A stretch of 64,000 nt of DNA. It comes from Stenogyne calaminthoides (taxonomy: Eukaryota > Streptophyta > Magnoliopsida > Lamiales > Lamiaceae). A model generated the notes under the pieces. It was not told where the DNA came from. It searched no databases and worked only from the letters and a program-made list of their open reading frames with translations. Both the position numbers and the translations under genes were made by a program. Positions 35,766-49,242 of the stretch are shown here, piece after piece. Position 1 is the stretch's first letter. Each line of letters opens with the position of its first letter. The stretch is from positions 2,938,406 to 3,002,405 of the forward strand of contig JBBCBC010000027.1 in assembly GCA_037126765.1 (NCBI GenBank), written 5' to 3'.

Positions 35766-38700
35766 ATGAGGAAGCGAGATTTAGCAATTCTGATGCTCTC
35801 GGCTTTCGCAATTTTCTTCTCTCTTCAGGTATTTTTTGTAAACCTCGCGTAAACCCTACCTGCGTTTTTTCCTCTTTGTTTGGGTTTAATTTATCATTGT
35901 GTTAGCAATGAATTCTTTGTTGGTTACAAAAATGTAGCACGAAGGTGATTTTTCGTTCAAGGAGGCGTGGTTCCATCTGTCCGATGATTATCCAATCAAG
36001 TACGAGGCTGATCGTCTCCCGCCGCCCATTGTTGCCGATCTGAACGGCGATGGGAAAAAAGAGGTTCTCGTGGCTACACACGATGCCAAAATACAGGTAC
36101 CCTGGAGTATTGTTATTCCAAGTATTCAAATGTATGTAATTCTATCAGTTAAAGTTGAGTTTATGGTGTGGCTAATTGATGAGGGAAGTTATCACTGGGA
36201 GACTTCAGGAGTAGGGCGTTATCAATATTTCACCTTTCTGTTTATGATAGATTGATAGTAAAATTTCTCTTTTCAGCGTACATTTATTCTGTAATGGCAA
36301 CTGATATGTGGCATCGATTAGGCATTTTTTAATGGCGGTCAACTAATCCAGAATGATGGCAACACCATACTGCACTTTTTTGTGTTCTCTAGCCTTCTCG
36401 GGGCCTTTTAATCAGTATTTACCAGAAAAAAATGTGTAAAGTGAAAATTTCATTGTAATGTTACTAGTCATTACAACAACCTTCTGCTAGGATTTTTAGA
36501 TAGTGCTTGCACATAACAAGTATCCATCTTTATGCACTGTTTAGATTTCCTTCTGATTGTCTTATCCAGTTAGCCTTGCCTTAGTTAGTGTTAAAATAAA
36601 TGGCAAAGCTTCTATGACTTCAACTCTTTTTCCTGATGAAAGTTAATCATTATCTTCTCCAAAAGTGATAGATGCTGATTATGCTCTTAGATTTTGGAAC
36701 CTCATACAAGGCGTGTGGATGAAGGCTTTGTTGAAGCACGATTGCTGGCAGAGGTCTCTCTTTTGCCTGACAAACTCCGTATTGCTACAGGGAGGCGTGC
36801 TGTCGCAATGGCTACTGGTGTTATTGATAAGAGCTATAATAAGAGGGAAGCACGGAAGCAGGTGCTAGTTGTCGTCACATCAGGCTGGTCCGTAATGTGC
36901 TTCAACCATAACCTCAACAAGCTTTGGGAAGTAAATCTGCAGGTGCATAAGAAGGCCTACTTTTGACAGAGTTATTTTGTTGCATGCTATTGCTACTAAG
37001 CCGGCATCGGCATTCTTCTATCTACTAATTCTCTTTGCTGTTCGACAGAAGGATTTCCCCCATAATGCTCATCACAGGGAGATTTCTATCTCGATAAGTA
37101 ATTATACGCTGAGGCATGGGGATTCAGGCTTAATTATTATTGGTGGGAGAATGGAGATGCAGCCTCATGTACGTTGTTTATCATTTCCCAGTTTGTTTAA
37201 CGAGTTATGGTGCTGTAGTTCAAATTGTTTTCTCTCCACCAGAGTTTAGGAGGTTTTCCTTTTCAATGCCTTTGGAATACGAAGTTTCCCACAATTTTAG
37301 TTCCTAATGTACATATATGTCATTCAATCCTGAACTTACATATTAGGATATGCGGCCACACTCCATCATTGTTCTCGCATTTAGCTGAAAACGTCCTTCT
37401 TATCCCTTGGTTGCTTAATTAAACAAAAAGAAAAATGATGCACCTTCTTGCAGCTCTCCCTCATGCTTCTTGCTTGTAAGCTTTGAGCTTTCATATCCTA
37501 ATCCCTCACAGTTCTTACTGAAATAACTTGTATGGCAGCTTGAAGCATGCATGGTATTTATTGGTTGATTAAAGTTCTGAAAAATAGGATGTCAAGTTCT
37601 ACATGCGAATTAAGTGCTACCTGATATGGACATCATTCTATGTGTTTAGTGTAAATTACTTGACCATCCCCACTCCCCAGAGAGTCTCCGTTTGGTATGA
37701 GGGGGATTTCTTAAAACCTGAACCTACACAATTGCCTTTTCTTTGCTCGTTGAATTTGGGGTACTTATGCCTTACTGAAGATGGAGCAATGGAGTGGAAT
37801 TGAAATATTATCAGATCTTCCTATCAAAATGATCTTGATATTACTTAATTCTGTTTAATAGTCTTGATTTTTTTCATGATCTGTAGTTGTTACAATAATA
37901 AAATAGAGTTTCAGGTTGTTCATCCATAATATATCTAATATTTATTGGAGCATTGATTCTTTATTTACTCATCCATTGAGATTCACGTCGTGATTTTTTT
38001 TTTTTAAAGTTACATGCCTCCTTTAAGTAAGTTATGCTTTAAAACAAGATATATCCTGTTTATGCTGGAGCTGTTTGTCTGTTAACTGCTCTATTACAAT
38101 TTACCCAGATGAATGTGGATCCTTTTGAGGAGATTGAGATGGCTGCGAAGAATGCAGAGGAGCATAGAAGAAGTGCCACTGAAAAGGATGTAAGATCAAC
38201 TGCCATCTTTCGGATGCCTATTTTATATGCTTTGAATCTTTCTTATGATAGCGTTTAATTACTCAACTTGCTCTATGTTAAGGGTTAAGTTATCTGAGAC
38301 TAGAGTCACTAGAACCAGAGTTAATTTACGCTTGTTCTGTTTCCCTCTTGGCTCTCTTCTTCCTATATTTCCCCCTTAGTGTTTCTTTCATTCCACTTCA
38401 GCTTTCCTCTAGAATTATGCTTGGTAAGAAGTAGTGCACACAATAAAAGATAATAATTAGAAAAATCAAAAGTAAAAAAACTAAGCTGTTTAAGAATGCT
38501 CCAGTTTGATGCTATTTCCAAGACAGATCACACATTTTTTTTTTGATAATTTGATATTCCCTGTTTTCCATGTCTTTCACTTTTTGTGCATTTAAAATCC
38601 AGTTCAAAACGCTCAAAAACCAATATACAAATTTTATGCCTTTTTATCTTTTACTTACCCTCATACTTTTTGCTGAAAGAACATCCAAAAGGTACAAGAA

Positions 38701-41700
38701 GCTTCATCAATGGTTAGAATTAAATTCTTAATGAGGGTATTCTTTTTGTGATATTTCTAGATTTGTAGACGTACAACATTATTTTTTTATTTTATTTTTG
38801 GGAGACCAGACATATAACATTCTTCCTGAATGTTCCTGTAGATAATAGGTTGTGATTATATATTTGATGGTGATCATTTCTTATGGTACTATACTTATTT
38901 GAGGATGCACAGTCTTAATTATGAAGGCTTCAGTTGATCTTTAGAGAGGTATTCGATGTCTTACCAAGAAGCAAAACTACTCACTAATATATCCTTTGAT
39001 AGTTGAAGCGCTAACTGAAAGTATTCTGGATCAAGCTTTTCGTGATGATCCTGAAGAAGGAAGGCTAGTTGTTTGATTGAATCAAAAGGATTAAAGGAAA
39101 AACTTTATCTATATCAGGAGATTAATAATATGCATATTTTTCTTAAATTTCCAAATATTAGTTGTTTCACAAGTCTTATTATTCTTATTACATTGTTAAT
39201 CTTGTTTATTATCTTACATGGGTATGCATAACTGTTACTTGCCTTCCTTTCAGGACTCTGATAATGCTGGTGTAGTAGATCTACGACACTTTGCTTTTTA
39301 TGCATTTGGTGGTAAAAGTGGTGAACTGCGATGGACCAGGAAAAAAGAGGTAATTTTATACCTTTTGCGACTTTCTTTGGATGGATCCTTTCCACCCCCA
39401 AAATGAAAAATCGACAAAATTCATTTAGATATTGCTGCTTTGTTATAAGTTGTCTGTTACTTCTGTCTTTTATGAAGATTGGAATAACCTTTTTTATATT
39501 TAGTTTAGTTCTGCAGAGAACTAGAGAACTCTTTGGACTTGTTTTTAAAATGATACAATTGCTGCTGATCCTAATTGGGAGGACATGAAATAATTCCCAA
39601 GTATTCTCCTGTATATTGTTGAAAATTTTGATTTTGTAAAATTTCTTTCAGATTCAGATTTAACCCATAAAATTCCAAGGTAGACTACATTTAGAACTGA
39701 TTTGGGCTGTGAAATGTTCACCTAAGAGGCCCATTGTATTTCATAGTTCTTTTTCAAGCCTCCTTTTAGTGACTTTCCTTAATTGGAAATGGGAATGTGA
39801 AGCATGCAATGAGATCTTTCCTGATCACGGGTCATGATCATAGATGCTTCCCGGTTTTTCCTTTGGTGGATGCACGATTGTAGTGTCGGTTCATCTTTCG
39901 ATGGAGATTCATTTAGCAATATGTAATATCATTTGATACCTACTGTTTAAGTTAAAATTGACTAATCAAATGAGTTTCAGTCCTCCTTTTTGTTCTTGAT
40001 GGGTACTCTCATTCTGATTTAACTTTCCGATCTTGCAGAACGTTGATGCTCAAACATCTGATGCATCACAGGTGATTCCACAACACAATTACAAGCTTGA
40101 TGTTCATGCGATGAACACTCGTCATCCAGGAGAGGTATGCCATTTAGGATAGCTGGAATTTTGGCTAAAATACTTTCTTGAGGTCATCTTTTCACTCATT
40201 TTGATGCTGCTTGAGAAAGGTGAATTAACAATAACGTAATTTATGGATAAGTTCGTTGAAGTATTCTCTACTGTAGTTTGAATGCAGGGAGTTCAGAGAA
40301 TCCATTCTTGGAGTCATGCCACACCATTGGGTAAGTATGGTAGGGTAGTTCTCTCTTTATGTTGGTGCAAAATGCAAGAATTAATGTCAAGCCAAGTCAT
40401 GATTATATACTCTGCTGAATTAGGGATGTAAACTAACCGAATAGAGTCGAATATTACAGTATTCAATCCGATAAAATATTCAAATTTTGCGTTCCTATAC
40501 GTTTAAAGTTTGAATATTAAATCTGATGTATTATTTGATTCAAAATATTAATTTTAGTTTATTTTTATATATAAATATTTATTAATCTGATGTTTTTTCT
40601 AAAATTTGATATAGTATTCATGAATTATTCAGAAATAAAAAATATATTAATAATTATTCATTTACTTAATACTACATATATTATCACTCCCTCCAACCCA
40701 TTTTATTTGCCAATTAAGGATTTTTCTACGCGAATTAATAAAGTCATTAAATAACAATAAGTATTATGTGTGATGTGACCATTTACCCTTTTATTTACCT
40801 ACATGTTCATTAGAGCATACTATCACTTACAATAAGTAGAAGAGCAAAACTAGAATAATTTTTTTTTTTCAATTCTCCTACATTAGTGTAAAATGACAAT
40901 TATTTTGGGTAAAAATTTTTTTCTCTAGAAAGACAAATAAAATGGGCCGGATGGAGCATTAATTAAATTATAAATAAATACACTAGTCGAATATTCGTGA
41001 ATACCAAATCAAATACAGTGGTGCTCGGTTTTGTATCTGAATATCTTTCCAATCAAAAAATTATTTTGTATTCGGAATGGATTCAAATTCAAATATTCAA
41101 ATCGTAATATTTGGATACAAATACCGAATCAAATCAAAATTATTTGATTCTTTTACATCCCTATGCTGAACTGTATCATGTCAGGATCGCCGAGAAGACA
41201 CTGTGCTGAAGCTGGCACATTTCAGGCGTCACAAGAGGAAAGCACTGAAGAAATTACCTGGCAAGGCCACCAGCTACCCGTTTCATAAGCCTGAAGAAAA
41301 ACAATCTCCTGGAAAGGATGTGACCAAGAAAGTCTCCAATGTGATTGAGAAGGCAGTTAATCTGGCTAAATCAGCAAAAACAAAGAATGTGAGATTTCAT
41401 ATTTCCTCTTAGTAATTGATTTTTCCTTTGTTAAATCCTCTCGTTTATCCCCTTGATTGAACACTCATGTGTGCTGTTATATATCACAATTCAATTTTAA
41501 CCAATACTTTGTCATAATCTTTACTAATGACTTCATCAACCTTATTTTGCAGCCTTCGCCTTATATACCCACCATTACAAATTACACTCAGCTCTGGTGG
41601 GTACCTAATGTTGTTGTTGCTCATGAGAAGGAAGGGATTGAAGCTGTTCATTTAGCAACTGGGCGCACAATATGTAAGGTGAAAATCTTAGTTTAAAGCT

Positions 41701-43892
41701 TCATTTTTAAGTTATTACATCTTGCCGGATACTTACATAGGATGACCTTTTATAATGAAGTCTTTGCTCTATATATTATCTCCATGCCTTTTACTGTGTT
41801 CCATCTTTATAAAACCTATATGAAAATTTATAATGTGCATTTTATCATCCAGCTACATCTTCAAGAAGGTGGACTTCATGCTGATATTAATGGGGATGGC
41901 GTCCTAGATCATGTTCAGGTGATCTTTCCCCCAGTTTTAAATTTTATAAAGAATCTTTCCTGCAAGTGTCCCCCCTTCTCTCTCTTCAATCTTCATCTTA
42001 ATATCTGCTAGGTGGTACTTTAGATTCTCTCTCCTGAAGATGTAAATTGGTGTCTGCATTTGGATATTTTAAACACTTGAGAATTTTTGTTTTGTTTAAC
42101 GTGACAGTAGAATATTTTTGGTTTTTACTTTTGATTGGAAAAAGAGAGTTGTTAAATCAAGTTTTTGCTTCTTTCTGTACTAATTCCCCTCTATGCAATT
42201 TAGGTCCAAATCAGGGAACTATCATATATAACAAAGTAGTTTGGCCTTTGGTCAGTTTTCCAATAGGTATAAGTGAGTACCATCTAAAACTGCTCAAACT
42301 GCAAAGTATAAATACTGCATATGCAAGCAAACCTCCATTTATATGCTTGAACAACTAAATTCAGTTTTCTTGCCGAGTTTGGGCACTTAGCATTGTGCAT
42401 GACATCAAAAGGACAATCATATAAGTATTTTTTCGAAATCAAGCTGGTTTTTTTTATGTCACTGATGAGAATTCAATGCTTTATTTGCTTCTGAAGGTTG
42501 TTGGAGCAAATGGTGCTGAACAGACTGTTGTGAGTGGGTCGATGGAGGTGCTGCGGCCCTGTTGGGCTGTGGCAACATCGGGCGTGCCTGTCCGTGAACA
42601 GCTTTTTAATGCTTCTATATGCCATCACTCTCCATTTAATTTATTCCATGGAGAGTTCTCAAGAAACTTTGGTCGACATGTAGAAGTGAGTTCATTGGAG
42701 GTTGCAACACCCATTCTCATCCCCAGAAACGATGGTCATAAGCATCGTAAGGGAAGCCATGGCGATGTTGTCTTCCTAACTAATCGAGGCGAGGTATGTT
42801 GTTTTATACCCCTCTCTCTGAGCTCATTAATAAAGCTCGTCAACATAAACGAAGGAACTAAAAATTAATGATATTTGATTCCTTAGCTCGTGAGCTAGCT
42901 CGTATAAATTATAATGAATAATTTTATTTTATTCTATATTTTTCACCCAAACTAAATCAAAGTAATATTGAATCGAAGAAGAAAACTGAAGAACGACGGG
43001 ATAAATCCTGTCCCAAACCGAAGCCAATTCAATATTCAATGATCAAACTAAGAGACACAAAAACAATATAATTAAACTTTTAAACCTAACCCTAACTTAA
43101 TAATTAAAATGAAAAGCAGCGTATATGAAAAGAAGGGAGTATTATTTTTGTAATTAATGATGAATAATTCAATTTAAGATTGATATTATCTAAGTTCGTT
43201 TAGGCTCGTATAGACTTGATTAAGATTGTCTATATTTGATAATTAAGCTCAAGCGCGATTCAATAATAAATAAACCAAGCTCAACCTCTAAAATTCGGGT
43301 CGGCCTGGCACGATTCTATTACATTCCTACTCTCTCTCTATCTCTTAAGAATAGACTGATTAGATCCGGTCTAAAAAAAAAAAGAATAGACTGATTAGAT
43401 GTAATGCATATGTTTCAGGTAACATCATACTCCCCGGGCTTGCACGGACATGATGCCGTTTGGAACTGGCAGATGTTGACAGGCGCCACATGGTCGAACC
43501 TTCCTTCCCCATCAGGGATGACCGAATCAACCGTGGTCCCCACACTGAAACCATTCCCGTTACGCCAACACGATACCCAAGAACTGATACTCGTAGCAGG
43601 GGATCAAGAAGCCGTAGTATTATCTACCGGAGGGAGCGTGTTAACAACTATCGATCTTCCCGCACCCCCTACGCATACTTTGATTTTCGATGACTTCTCA
43701 AATGACGGGTTGACTGACCTAATCCTCGTGACTTCTAATGGGGTGTATGGTTTTGTCCAGACGAGACAACCGGGTGCCCTATTCTTCAGCACGCTCGTGG
43801 GCTGCCTTATTCTCGTGATGGGAGTGCTGTTCGTTTCTCAGTACTTAAATTCCACCAAGGGAAAGCCTAGGGTATCATCGGGTCAACTGTAG
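35766..43892 (+). CDS. FG-GAP/integrin-alpha-like single-pass membrane protein (NERD1-like)
   Basis: It resembles the broadly conserved plant FG-GAP protein known in Arabidopsis as NERD1 (a Golgi-associated protein genetically linked to the exocyst and root cell expansion); that assignment is from memory. Thirteen exons join into 690 residues: 35766-35828, 35938-36096, 36691-36942, 37049-37168, 38109-38189, 39254-39349, 40039-40134, 40292-40330, 41185-41388, 41553-41678, 41853-41918, 42497-42793, 43419-43892. Residues 1-21 are a signal peptide (LAILMLSAFAIFFSLQ). Calcium-loop motifs of the FG-GAP type are visible: ADLNGDGKKEV near residue 50 and ADINGDGVLDHV near 425. A single C-terminal helix (FFSTLVGCLILVMGVLFV) is followed by a short tail. 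A basic, Lys-rich segment occupies exon 9 (HFRRHKRKALKK). Exon 8 must use an unusual acceptor, GGGAG, or hide a one-base error. Confidence 0.85.
40421..41163. mobile_element. Non-autonomous hAT element in NERD1-like intron 8, itself interrupted
   Basis: The ends TAGGGATGTAAA and TTTACATCCCTA are perfect inverted repeats with hAT-type TAGGG. The flanks TGCTGAAT (40413-40420) and TGCTGAAC (41164-41171) agree in 7 of 8 bases, fitting an 8-bp duplication. A Stowaway-like MITE is nested inside at 40685-40956. The right end lies about 20 bp from the exon 9 acceptor. Confidence 0.85.
40685..40956. mobile_element. Stowaway-like MITE nested in the hAT element
   Basis: It begins ACTCCCTCCAACCCATTTTA and ends TAAAATGGGCCGGATGGAG, an inverted match of about 18 bp with a few differences. 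It lies wholly within the hAT element, so it inserted later. Confidence 0.75.
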
Positions 43893-44309
43893 TAATACCT
43901 CAAGTTTGTTACAATACGGGAGATGGGGCCCACAAGAAATGCTTCCGTCGAGGTATATTTCTACATGTGATGCTCTTGAAAGAAAGATGGGTGTATAAAA
44001 TGTGTTGTGGAGTGTTTAGAGACCTAATGACGATCATGTAACTGCTGTATTGTGAGCACTTTTGAAACTCAAAATTTTGATACGAATAGTAACTAAAGAT
44101 ATTTGCTTTAATCGTGAAATCATTCATATTCTTACACCAATGATGGAACTTGGGTACCAAAATAATTTGTTATTCAATTTTATAGTATGTACTGTTATTT
44201 GTTTCCCTTTGCAATGTTGGAGATGTGGTGGCTGTTTCCTTATACATTTTTGGTACAAATAGGTTGAATATCCACTCGATCTATTTTGTCTGAAATGAAG
44301 ATCATTAAA

Positions 44310-44715
44310 GGAGAAATTATCATTTCTAGTCCTATAATTTTGGATGATTTTATTTTTAGTTATGTAATTTTACCTTTTCAATTTTAGTCTTGAATGTGTC
44401 AATTAAAATTTATTTTTTTTGAAAATTTTAAATCTTCTTGAGGTATAAGCGTATGCTTGGCGCTTCGCCATGACTTTTAAAATTGAGTTTTTTTTTTTTT
44501 TAGTGATCTACACAAATGAATTGTCATGTAACAAAAAAAAAAGATACATATTAAAGTGTCACGTGAGGTGCACATGCTGATTTCGACGAGATTTTAAAAT
44601 TTCCGATAAAAAAAAATGAAATTGACACATTTATAACTAAAATTGAAAAAATAAAAAGTTACATGACTAAAAGTGCTATTGTTCGAAGTTACATGACTAA
44701 AAATGTTATTTTCCC
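44310..44715. mobile_element. Mutator-like MITE
   Basis: The ends GGAGAAATTATCATTTCTAG and (reverse) GGGAAAATAACATTTTTAG are inverted repeats. The 9-bp direct repeat ATCATTAAA flanks both sides (44301-44309 and 44716-44724), the duplication length of Mutator-like elements. No transposase. Confidence 0.85.
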
Positions 44716-45404
44716 ATCATTAAAGCATCTATGTATGTATGGTTATCACATGTAATTTTCAATTTTGACATGATATATTTTTTATGAGGGGTAAGTACAT
44801 TACAAATCTATGGAATTGATATGTCTGTCAATGTCACTAATTTGCAGAATCTTTCAATCATCATCTCTACATTGGACAATTTAACATCTTCTCATGAATC
44901 TACTCTTTAACGTATGAAGCCTTTTTGCTACAAAATTTTAGTTAATTATGAGTTTCTGTAAATAACTTTTTTGAACTTTTCTTTTGATCAATGTACTAGT
45001 AATAATATCGTATGCATTGCTACATAATTATCATTTTGGTGTCATAGTAGTCTTGAATAAAACAGTAATTTGGTACAATTATACAATCAAGCTATATAAT
45101 GTAGCTAGACAATGGTCATTAGTATATTTTATTATTGAGAGAGGCCAAATAACTAACCCCCATTTAAGGTTCATCTGCTCTTTTATTTAGTCACTAGTCT
45201 TCTATTATGTATAAAATAAAATGATATAGTATTTCTACTAATATAATCAATCAATAAAATAATTTTCTTACTAATATCATATCCGCATAAAGCACTTGTA
45301 TATTTTATACAGGATGTTGAGTTCTATAAGAAATTCATTATATGGTTTCATATCAAAACTGACCTTTCTATAGAAATTTACAATTAATTCAACGATAAGT
45401 ATTT

Positions 45405-45575
45405 GAGGTGATTCATTTCGGGTGAACTCTGTTCAGACGTATTAAATTATTTGTGTACCCTTAATGAAAAAAGTGATATGAAAACTGTCATTTATTACCC
45501 TAAAAGTACAATAGTCGTTTCATCATATAAAATGACTGAATTGCCCCTATCACCTCGGGAGAGTCTCACCATTTA
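45405..45575 (+). repeat. Dispersed repeat family B, uninterrupted copy
   Basis: It matches, in inverse orientation, the two halves of the sequence at 47060-47156 and 47394-47460, including GTCATTTTATATGAT (reverse) and CAGACGTATTAAATTATTTG. It serves as the empty-site reference for the Stowaway insertion at 47157. Confidence 0.75.
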
Positions 45576-46168
45576 ACAGCGTACTTAATTAAATAATCAT
45601 ATACTTGACGACACAAAATGCTATTCTACAATTCTAGATCTAATTAACTATAGTTATTTTTTCACATGTTAGGTTGTGGATTTTTAACATATTTGGGATC
45701 AACTTGTGGATAGAATTTAACTGTAACAAGCTCCAATATATGTTATGTCAACTGTCGTAAAGAAATAGTATTATACAAATCCTAATGACGGCCCTTTGTT
45801 TATTTAAATTAAAGCTCTTTCATGAGAGCTACCTAATAATTAATTATGATCCTAAATAATAGGAGACACCCCCATGTTCTCCTACACACTCCCTCTTTTC
45901 TTTCTCTCTTTTTTTTTTTTTCACTCACACCCACTTAAGTTTTACGAATTAAAGAACTCTGTAAATAAGTATTCCCTCCGTCACAAATTCAATTGAACAT
46001 TTTTCAAAACGATTCATTCTAAATTAAGTTGAACATTTTTAAAAATAACAGTAAAAAAATCATACCAATTTAAACTATATCATCCAAATATCTTAATGTT
46101 ATGTATCATGTCATAATTTTTCCTACACTAAAAATGATTTTATTACATTTTATTTACACTATATGTTA

Positions 46169-46405
46169 CTCTTCCGTCCCAGAAGACCTAGCACACTTAC
46201 TTTTTGCTCGTGTTTTTGCGTGCGAGTTGTTTATTAGTATTTGAAATAATAAAGTGACTTTTAAGGTGGGGTATGATAGTCTTACCCATCTTCTGTCATA
46301 CGCATTTTTTAAAATTACTTTATCATTTCAAATAGTAATAAAAAACTCGTTCGTTAAAACACGAGCGGAACAGTAACTGTGCAAAGTCTTCCGGGATAGA
46401 GAAAG
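46169..46405. mobile_element. Stowaway-like MITE
   Basis: It starts CTCTTCCGTCCCAGAAGAC, ends GTCTTCCGGGATAGAGAAAG, and is flanked by TA on both sides. The inverted match extends inward through CTCGTGTTTT/AAAACACGAG. Same family as 47157-47393. Confidence 0.8.
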
Positions 46406-47059
46406 TATTACTTTATCATTTAACTTTCATAAAAAATAATTTTATCTACTAGTATAATAAATACTAATAATAAATAATTCTCACATTAAATTTCGTTTAA
46501 ATAATACTAATTAATTATCTCATTTTATTTAAAGAAGACTACTTTCCAAGTTTCCATATATCGGCAAGTGGACATTGTATGGCACACTCACTTCACTTCT
46601 ATTTTGAGTTTTGACTTGTGTTTCATATCAAAAGTTTATATTGTCAATATACAGTTAATATAAATTATAATTGTAAAGAGATAGTATTAAATATATGTAC
46701 ATACTGAATTAGTCTAATCCTGGGAGCAAAACAATGCGAAAGGGAATCCTATACTATTAATAAATTCTGAACTCTCTTTCAAAAAAAAATAAGAAAATTA
46801 TGAAGTCACCACTCCTATACATGATTAGACAATCAACATAAATTTTAGGGTGGCTAATCAATCATTTCTACTGTTAAAATATTTCAAAGCAAGTAACAAA
46901 TAGTACCTACCTTTATTTTAACCAACAATTTTAGTAAAATCACTGCAGTATAAAGGACAAAGAGAAGAAACATGATATTCTTTATTAGTATATTTTTTTA
47001 TTTGTAATTTAGTCTCATTTCATTATACATACCTAAAAATTAAAGAAAGTTCTTAAATG

Positions 47060-47460
47060 ATCAGACTCACCCTGAGGTGATAGGAATAGTTCAATCATTT
47101 TATATGATAAAATGATTTTTGCATCCTTAATAAAATAAGTGATTGTTTTTGTATTATTCCCTCCGTCCCACAGAAACTTGCACACTTATCTTTTTACTCG
47201 TGTTTTAGCGAACGATTGTTTATTAGTATTTGAAATAATAAAGTTATTTTTTAGGTGGGTATGATAGTTTTATCCTTCATCTATCACACGTTTTTTTAAA
47301 AATTACTTTATCATTTCAAATACTAATAAAAAATTCATTCGCTAAAACACGAACCAAACAATAACTATGCAAATTCATCAGGGACGGAGGAAGTACTTTT
47401 TTCATTTAAGGTACAAAAATAATTTGACACGTCTGAATAGTGTTCACCCTGATTGGGGTG
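47060..47460 (-). repeat. Dispersed repeat family B, copy split by a Stowaway-like MITE
   Basis: The outer halves are the inverted counterpart of 45405-45575. The 237-bp block between them is the MITE at 47157-47393. Confidence 0.75.
47157..47393. mobile_element. Stowaway-like MITE nested in repeat B
   Basis: The ends TTCCCTCCGTCCC and GGGACGGAGGAAG are perfect inverted repeats flanked by TA on both sides. The match with family B shows the pre-insertion sequence read through a single TA. Confidence 0.88.
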
Positions 47461-48576
47461 AAGCAACCCAAATATCATTATCCAAAATTAAAATAGACAA
47501 ATTAAGGAGAGAGAACTTGCATTGAATGGGATCTTATGTCATAAAATTATACTCTCTCGGTTCCATTTTGTTTATCCTTTAAAAATCGCTACAAAAATAT
47601 AAATAATTGTCTACGATTTTTTTTAACACGATTACAATTTTTTTTTTTTTTTTTTTTTTATCATGTAAGTATATCTTCTTTCCTCAAATTACTTACAAAC
47701 AATTTACCTATAAAATTGTCCACAAACAAGTTCACTTCAATTTGCCTACATCGCTAAAAATAATTATAGGCAAATCTTCATTATTTAAAAAAAAATCGTT
47801 GCAAATTTCTTAGTTAGGCATATCGAAAAATTTCAGATGTAATTCTTTATTTTCTTTTAGTGAATATTTCATTCGAATTATAAATAACAATAAATATATA
47901 TATGTACTATCTTTTACCTTTTATTTATTCGCGTAAATTTTTATAAGAGAGAAATAAAAATATGTAATTTAATTCTCCTACACTAGTGAAAAACATGAAT
48001 TAGAATAAGAGATGAAACACGAATTTATAGGAATCTCTTCGAGCCACTCACACACATTGGGAATTCTTTTTTAACCGGTGCTAATCTAATTGCTCTTAAA
48101 TTCATTTATCAAATATTACTACTTGTTTACTTTTTAATTTTTTTTCTTTTTATATATTAATTTTCATCGAATTGAGAAGTTACATTAGGAAGATATTTTG
48201 TTGGATATCATATGTATAAAGATACAAAGACAGTCAACGCAACAATTTGTTAGATAATGTGGTGGATTTGAAGATGAAGTGAATAGGAAGGACTTTTGGT
48301 TTTGTTGCTCGAGGAAATGTTGGGGAAGGTGAAGACAATGATCACATATACATTCTTAATTGTAGAAATAGAAAAATATATATATGCATAGAGTGGGTTT
48401 CACGTGCATCTAAGTACACCGTGTATTCATAGTGTATTTTAATACTGTGCAACTTATTATACTGAAATATGTAATTTATTTACACTGAATCGTGCAACTA
48501 CTAATATGAAAAAAAATACACGTTTTAATATAAATAAATTACATCTTTCAGTATGAAGTTACACGGTTCTAAAATA

Positions 48577-48846
48577 CTCCCTCTATCCTACTATAAGTTT
48601 CTCCCTTTCATTTTTCATTCGTCCCACAATAAGTTTTCTGTTTCCATAAATGGAAAAAGTAATTCCACTATCCATAATTTTTATCATTACTTTTCACACA
48701 ATATTACAATGAATGTCGCTCGCTGCTCCATTCATTACTCCATATACCTTTTCCTTTCTCCCAATATCCACAATTACCCTTTATTTTTATTATTTTTTAA
48801 ATAAAACAACAAAAAAAATAAAAAATTTAAACCAGGACGGAGCGAG
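48577..48846. mobile_element. Stowaway-like MITE
   Basis: It starts CTCCCTCTATCCTACTATAAG and is closed by GGACGGAGCGAG with TA on both flanks. The interior resembles the relic at 54643-54893 (shared TTTTCACACAATATTACAA and CCCAATATCCACAATTACC). It probably sits inside an older repeat whose halves show GTGCA and TACACCG-type motifs on either side. Confidence 0.8.
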
Positions 48847-49242
48847 TACACTGGTGCACTGTATGCATACAAGATTTAGCCTATATGTATATGTGTGTAT
48901 ATATATATATTGATGGTAATTGGAGAAAGTAGGTTTGTAGGTAGGAAAGGTTAAATTGTTCCTCTACATTGGGAAAGCCAAAATTCTTTTCATCAGTTTC
49001 TTTCGGCTACTTGTTACCACCAAAGGGGGACTAACATTCATGCAATGTCTTCCTTTTTTTAATTTGCAGGCCAATAAAACAAAAAGTACAAATCTTTATT
49101 TTGAACATATTATTGTCCTATCTAAAACCCAGATTCTTTTCTTTTCATATTGTTTTGTTTTATCAATATTTATGGAGAGACACTTCTTATTCGTTCAAGA
49201 GACAATTTTGTAAATACCTCTATTTGAATAAATTTTTAAGTC

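Noticed and set aside
44984..45190. Plus-strand frame of 68 residues in the intergenic region
   Set aside because: Translation is rich in Ile, Tyr and Asn as expected from random AT-rich DNA; no domain or neighbouring exon.
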